35,262 nucleotides of DNA, taken from Trujillonella endophytica. GTDB lineage: Bacteria > Actinomycetota > Actinomycetes > Mycobacteriales > Geodermatophilaceae. The stretch is taken from contig NZ_FOEE01000024.1 of the NCBI RefSeq assembly GCF_900110555.1, positions 1-35,262 of the forward strand. Reading direction: 5' to 3'. Made by a program: the position numbers and the translations under genes. A model generated the notes under the pieces. That model ran no database searches and had not been told where the DNA came from. It saw only the letters and a program-made list of their open reading frames with translations. Positions 32,356 to 35,262 of the stretch are shown piece by piece (within the stretch, counting starts at the first letter, position 1; each line of letters begins with the position of its first letter).

Positions 32356-33398
32356 CCAGCGGCCGGGTCGTCCACGGTGATCGTGCCGTCGATGATCTCC
32401 TGCCGGATCTGCTCCAGCTGCTCGATGACGTCGGGCCGGTCGGCGATCAGGCAGCCGGAGTCGGCGACGTCGTCCTCGAACGCCGTGAGGCCGACGCCGT
32501 CCTCGGCGAGGCCGTAGACCTGCGAGCCACCGGTGTCGCCGTCGAGGATCGCCGTCACGGACTCGGCGAGGGCGACGTCGACGTTCTTGGTCACGTTGTC
32601 CACGACCTGGCCGGGGGCCGAGGCGCACTCGTTGACGTCCACGCCGTAGGCCTGGAAGCCGCCGGCCGCCGCCACCTCGAATGCGCCGACGTTGCTGCCG
32701 GAGGCCGCCAGCAGCACCTGGTCCGCGCCGCCGTCGGCGAGCACCTGCGCCTGGGCACCGCCGCGGGCCGGGTCACCGAAGGGGTTGTCGCCGCCCACGA
32801 ACAGCGGGGTGGAGGTCGCGGCCGGGTTCACGCTCTGGGCGCCGGCCAGGAAGGGGTCCACCCAGCGGCGGATGAAGGGCGTGTCCAGCGCGGCGACGAC
32901 GCCGATCCGCCCGGTCTCGGTGAGCAGCCCGGCCTCGACGCCGGCCAGGTAGGTGGCCTCGTGCTCGCGGAACGCGGCGCAGGTGACGTTGTCCGGCTGC
33001 GGGTCGGGGCAGCCGTCGACGAGCAGGAACTGCTGGTCGGGGTTGTCGACGGGGACGGTCGCGAACGCGTCCTGCAGCGAGAAGGTGAGCCCGATGACGA
33101 TGTCGGGCTGCTCCCGGACGGCCGCCTCGACGTTCTGCTGGATGGAGGTCGGGTCGGTGCTCTCGTAGACCTCGAGCTCCAGGCCCCGCTCCTCTGCGAC
33201 GCGCTCGGCGCCCTCGATCGCGAGGGAGAGGAAGTTGTTCCCGCCCACCGGGTTGGGGGTGATCACGATGATCGAGCCGGCGGAGTCCCCGCCGTCACCT
33301 CCACCGGAGTCGCTGTCGGCACAGGCCGTGAGGCCGGCGAGGACGGCGAGCGCGACGGCGGGGAGCCGCCCCCGGCGACGGCGGTGGACGGAGTTCAT
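32352..33398 (-). CDS. BMP-family (basic membrane protein) substrate-binding lipoprotein
   Basis: A 348-residue lipoprotein: a basic N-terminus, a hydrophobic stretch, lipobox LTAC (Cys near residue 23), an Asp/Gly/Ser linker, then a BMP/PnrA-like periplasmic binding domain of the kind that binds nucleosides. Pieces are REQPDIVIGLTFSLQDAF, HEATYLAGVEAGLLTETGRIGVV and GFQAYGVDVNECA. It is the first gene of the nine-gene minus-strand operon. A riboswitch precedes it, so the whole set should respond to S-adenosylmethionine. ATG 33398 has GGGAG six bases upstream. Ligand unknown; methylthioadenosine or another adenosine-like nucleoside is likely from context. Confidence 0.92.
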   Translation of the reverse strand: MNSVHRRRRGRLPAVALAVLAGLTACADSDSGGGDGGDSAGSIIVITPNPVGGNNFLSLAIEGAERVAEERGLELEVYESTDPTSIQQNVEAAVREQPDIVIGLTFSLQDAFATVPVDNPDQQFLLVDGCPDPQPDNVTCAAFREHEATYLAGVEAGLLTETGRIGVVAALDTPFIRRWVDPFLAGAQSVNPAATSTPLFVGGDNPFGDPARGGAQAQVLADGGADQVLLAASGSNVGAFEVAAAGGFQAYGVDVNECASAPGQVVDNVTKNVDVALAESVTAILDGDTGGSQVYGLAEDGVGLTAFEDDVADSGCLIADRPDVIEQLEQIRQEIIDGTITVDDPAAG

Positions 33399-33499
33399 CG
33401 GTTCTCCCAGGGAGCGGGCGCGGGATGCGCGCGTGGTCGGGCGACACCGCGACCGGTCCGGCCGGAGCGGGATCCGGTCCACCCCGACATCCTCGGCCT

Positions 33500-33601
33500 C
33501 GCCGGGACGCAGTGCCCACGTCTGGTCGTCCCCCGGAGCAGCCCACGACGCCGGAGGGTTGCCGGCCAGCGAGCCGGGGCTTCGTGCTGGCACTCAGGAC
33601 C
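33500..33601 (-). promoter_or_regulatory. SAM-IV riboswitch controlling the nucleoside-importer salvage operon
   Basis: On the minus strand the RNA begins GGUCCUGAGUGCCAGC, followed by AAGCCCCGGCU, GCUGGCCGGCAACCCUCC and, further on, CUCCGGGGGACGACC. This order and these sequences match the SAM-IV aptamer consensus as I remember it: P1 (GGUC with GACC), P2 (CCAGC with GCUGG), and the GGCAACC core. SAM-IV is found in actinobacteria upstream of sulfur genes and binds S-adenosylmethionine. About 100 nt follow before the BMP gene and could hold the expression platform; CTCCC lies next to the Shine-Dalgarno GGGAG. The rest of the 331-bp gap (33614-33729) shows no gene. The 3' limit is approximate. 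Confidence 0.85.
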
Positions 33602-33607
33602 GCCCAG

Positions 33608-33613
33608 AACGTA
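33608..33613 (-). promoter_or_regulatory. Candidate -10 element for the SAM-IV controlled operon
   Basis: TACGTT fits TANNNT and ends seven bases before the first G of the riboswitch (33601), so transcription would begin right at the aptamer. No clear -35 hexamer is seen 17 bp upstream. Confidence 0.5.
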
Positions 33614-33729
33614 CACGCGGCGCCCGCGCGGCCGGCGCGGCCCCGGATGCCGTCCGTCCCGCCCGCTGGAACGCTGGTTCACCCAGTGGGACGGGCGACC
33701 CGCGGGCGGCCCGGTGGGAGACTGGCGGC

Positions 33730-34905
33730 GTGACGCTCCAGCGAGCCGCCCTCACCCCTCGGATGCGGCCCTTCACGACGACGGTCTTCGCCGAGATGTC
33801 GGCCCTGGCCGCCCGGACCGGCGCCATCAACCTCGGGCAGGGCTTCCCGGACACCGACGGGCCGTCGTCCCTGCTCGAGGACGCCGTGGCCGCCATCCGC
33901 GGCGGCGCCAACCAGTACCCGCCGGGGCCGGGGGTGCGGGAGCTGCGCGAGGCCGTCGCCGCCCACCAGGAGCGCTTCTACGGCCTGCGGACCGACCCCG
34001 ACGACGTCCTGGTGACCGTCGGCGCCACCGAGGCGATCACCGCCGCCGTCCTGGCGCTCACCGAGCCCGGCGACGAGGTCGTGACCTTCGAGCCCTACTA
34101 CGACGGCTACGCCGCGGCGGTCGCGCTGGCCGGGGCGGCCCGTCGCACGGTGGTGCTGCGCTCCCCCGGCTTCGCCGTCGACGAGGCCGCGCTGCGGGCG
34201 GCGTTCACCCCGCGCACCCGGCTGGTGCTGCTCAACAGCCCGCACAACCCGACCGGCAAGGTGTTCACCCGCGCCGAGCTGGAACTGGTGGCGCGGCTGG
34301 CGGCCGAGCACGACGCCGTGGTGATCTCCGACGAGGTCTACGAGCACATGACCTACGGGGTGCCGCACGTGCCGATCGCGACGCTGCCCGGGATGGCCGA
34401 GCGGACGCTGACGATCTCCTCGGCGGGCAAGACCTTCTCGGTGACCGGCTGGAAGGTCGGCTGGGTGCACGGCCCGACCGAGCTGGTGGCCGCCGTCCGG
34501 GCGGTCAAGCAGTTCCTCACGTTCGTGGGCAGCGGGCCGTTCCAACCCGCCGTGGCCCGTGCGCTGGCGCTGCCCGACGAGTACTTCGACGGGCTGCGGG
34601 CCGGTCTCGAGCGCAAGCGGGACCTGCTCATGACCGGCCTGGACGCGGCCGGCTTCGCGGTGAACCGGCCCGACGGCACCTACTTCGTCACGGCCGACGC
34701 CGCGCCGCTGGGCTACACCGACGCCATGGCGCTGTGCTGGGACCTGCCGGAGCTGGCCGGCGTGGTCGGCGTCCCGGTGGGGGTCTTCCACGACGACCCG
34801 GAGGCCGCCCCCTCGCTGGTCCGGTTCGCCTTCTGCAAGCAGGACGCCGTCCTGGGCGAGGCCGTCGACCGGCTCGCGGCGCTCGGCGCCCGCCTCGCGG
34901 GCTGA
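33730..34905 (+). CDS. Class I PLP-dependent aminotransferase, candidate for the last step of methionine salvage
   Basis: A 391-residue fold-type I aminotransferase of the kynurenine/methionine aminotransferase subgroup. INLGQGFPDTDGP, NQYPPGPG, the NSPHNPTGK stretch, ISDEVYEH and the PLP lysine K234 in SSAGKTFSVTGWKVGW are present. Members of this subgroup (for example E. coli YbdL) prefer methionine-like substrates. KMTB to methionine is the step after MtnD, and no other aminotransferase is in the locus, so this is a good MtnE-type candidate. N-succinyldiaminopimelate or kynurenine aminotransferase activity are alternatives. GTG start 33730, with GGGAGA eight bases upstream. It is divergent from the riboswitch operon. 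Confidence 0.85.
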   Translation: MTLQRAALTPRMRPFTTTVFAEMSALAARTGAINLGQGFPDTDGPSSLLEDAVAAIRGGANQYPPGPGVRELREAVAAHQERFYGLRTDPDDVLVTVGATEAITAAVLALTEPGDEVVTFEPYYDGYAAAVALAGAARRTVVLRSPGFAVDEAALRAAFTPRTRLVLLNSPHNPTGKVFTRAELELVARLAAEHDAVVISDEVYEHMTYGVPHVPIATLPGMAERTLTISSAGKTFSVTGWKVGWVHGPTELVAAVRAVKQFLTFVGSGPFQPAVARALALPDEYFDGLRAGLERKRDLLMTGLDAAGFAVNRPDGTYFVTADAAPLGYTDAMALCWDLPELAGVVGVPVGVFHDDPEAAPSLVRFAFCKQDAVLGEAVDRLAALGARLAG

Positions 34906-34930
34906 GCCCGCCCCCGGTTCGGGGGCGGGC
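34906..34930. terminator. Bidirectional terminator
   Basis: GCCCGCCCCC and GGGGGCGGGC form a perfect 10-bp stem with a GGTTC loop, directly after the aminotransferase stop and 11 bases from the stop of the convergent chemoreceptor gene. Confidence 0.75.
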
Positions 34931-34941
34931 CCAGCGGCGAC

Positions 34942-35262
34942 TCAGTAGCTGAAGCGGCCCACCGTGGTGCGCAGGTCGGCGGCCATCCGGGAGAGCTCGT
35001 CGACCGCGGTCCGCGTCTGGGTCAGCGCCTGGGTGGTCGAGTCCGCGGCCGAGGCGACCCCGGTGATGTTCTCCGCGATCTGGCCGGAACCCTGCGCGGC
35101 CTCCTGGACCGAGCGGGACATCTCGTTGGTGGTGGCGGTCTGCTCCTCCACCGCGCTGGCGATGGTGGTCTGCCGGTCGGAGATCTGGGCGACGATCTGG
35201 GAGATCTCCCCGATCGCCGCGACCGCGGCGGTGGTGTCGCCCTGGATGGCCTGCACCCGGCG
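34942..35262 (-). CDS. Methyl-accepting chemotaxis protein, C-terminal part (runs off the window)
   Basis: The last 106 residues of a chemoreceptor, continuing beyond the right edge. It has the heptad pattern and sequence of the MCP signalling domain C-terminal helix: AIGEISQIVAQISDRQTTIASAVEEQTATTNEMSRSVQEAA, and ends in RTTVGRFSY. The receptor would form arrays with CheA and CheW. No pentapeptide tether for CheR is seen at the tail. The GTG at 35254-35256 is an internal codon, not the start. Sensor and membrane parts are outside the window. Together with the che operons it flanks the salvage locus, so it could be a chemoreceptor for a nutrient from this locus, but this is speculation. Confidence 0.9.
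   Translation of the reverse strand, partial: RRVQAIQGDTTAAVAAIGEISQIVAQISDRQTTIASAVEEQTATTNEMSRSVQEAAQGSGQIAENITGVASAADSTTQALTQTRTAVDELSRMAADLRTTVGRFSY

Noticed and set aside
1-35262. tRNA, rRNA, insertion sequences or prophage
   Set aside because: I found no tRNA-like cloverleaf, rRNA sequence, transposase or integrase in the window.

Overview
The window is chromosomal DNA of a very GC-rich actinomycete. GTG and TTG starts are frequent, neighbouring genes often overlap by 4 bp (ATGA, GTGA or TTGA), and several genes look leaderless. Two complete chemotaxis operons, a PAS-GAF-SpoIIE phosphatase and a 1651-residue NAD-glutamate dehydrogenase point to a motile member of the Geodermatophilaceae (Blastococcus, Geodermatophilus or Modestobacter type). 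That placement is inferred from gene content only.

Layout. 1-177: 24-bp tandem array next to the 3' end of the glutamate dehydrogenase gene. 188-7000: glutamate dehydrogenase (-), a small PF04020 membrane protein (-) and an AAA-type ATPase (+). 7090-9418: divergent signalling pair, a PAS/GAF/PP2C phosphatase (-) and an anti-sigma-type ATPase (+). 9613-13351 (-): tightly overlapping operon cheB-cheR-cheY-cheX-cheY-cheX-like. 13763-14644 (-): unrecognised 293-residue protein. 14885-17709 (-): cheA-cheW. 34942-35262 (-): the 3' end of a methyl-accepting chemotaxis protein gene that runs off the window.

Between the chemotaxis genes, 18000-34905 is a methionine-salvage locus. It holds the isomerase, dehydratase, enolase-phosphatase, acireductone dioxygenase and a candidate final aminotransferase, plus two different ABC importers, each followed in its own operon by an S-methyl-5-thioribose (MTR) kinase. 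The plus-strand operon is a ribose-type importer plus MtnK. The minus-strand operon is a BMP/nucleoside-type importer, nucleoside hydrolase, MtnK, MtnA, MtnC and MtnB. The simplest reading is a two-door system: one importer brings in MTR directly, and the other brings in a nucleoside such as methylthioadenosine (MTA), which the hydrolase splits to MTR inside the cell. Substrates are inferred, not shown.

The two arms appear to have different sulfur sensors. The minus-strand operon begins with a sequence that matches the SAM-IV riboswitch consensus as I remember it, placed at the predicted transcription start. The plus-strand operon is preceded by a leaderless short ORF with a Cys-Pro-Glu-Leu-Cys-Cys-Met stretch ending directly at a GC-rich hairpin, which resembles the cysteine-responsive leaderless attenuator ORFs of mycobacteria. 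Where the two arms converge there is a strong bidirectional terminator and a perfect 16-bp palindrome with the form of a ParB parS site.
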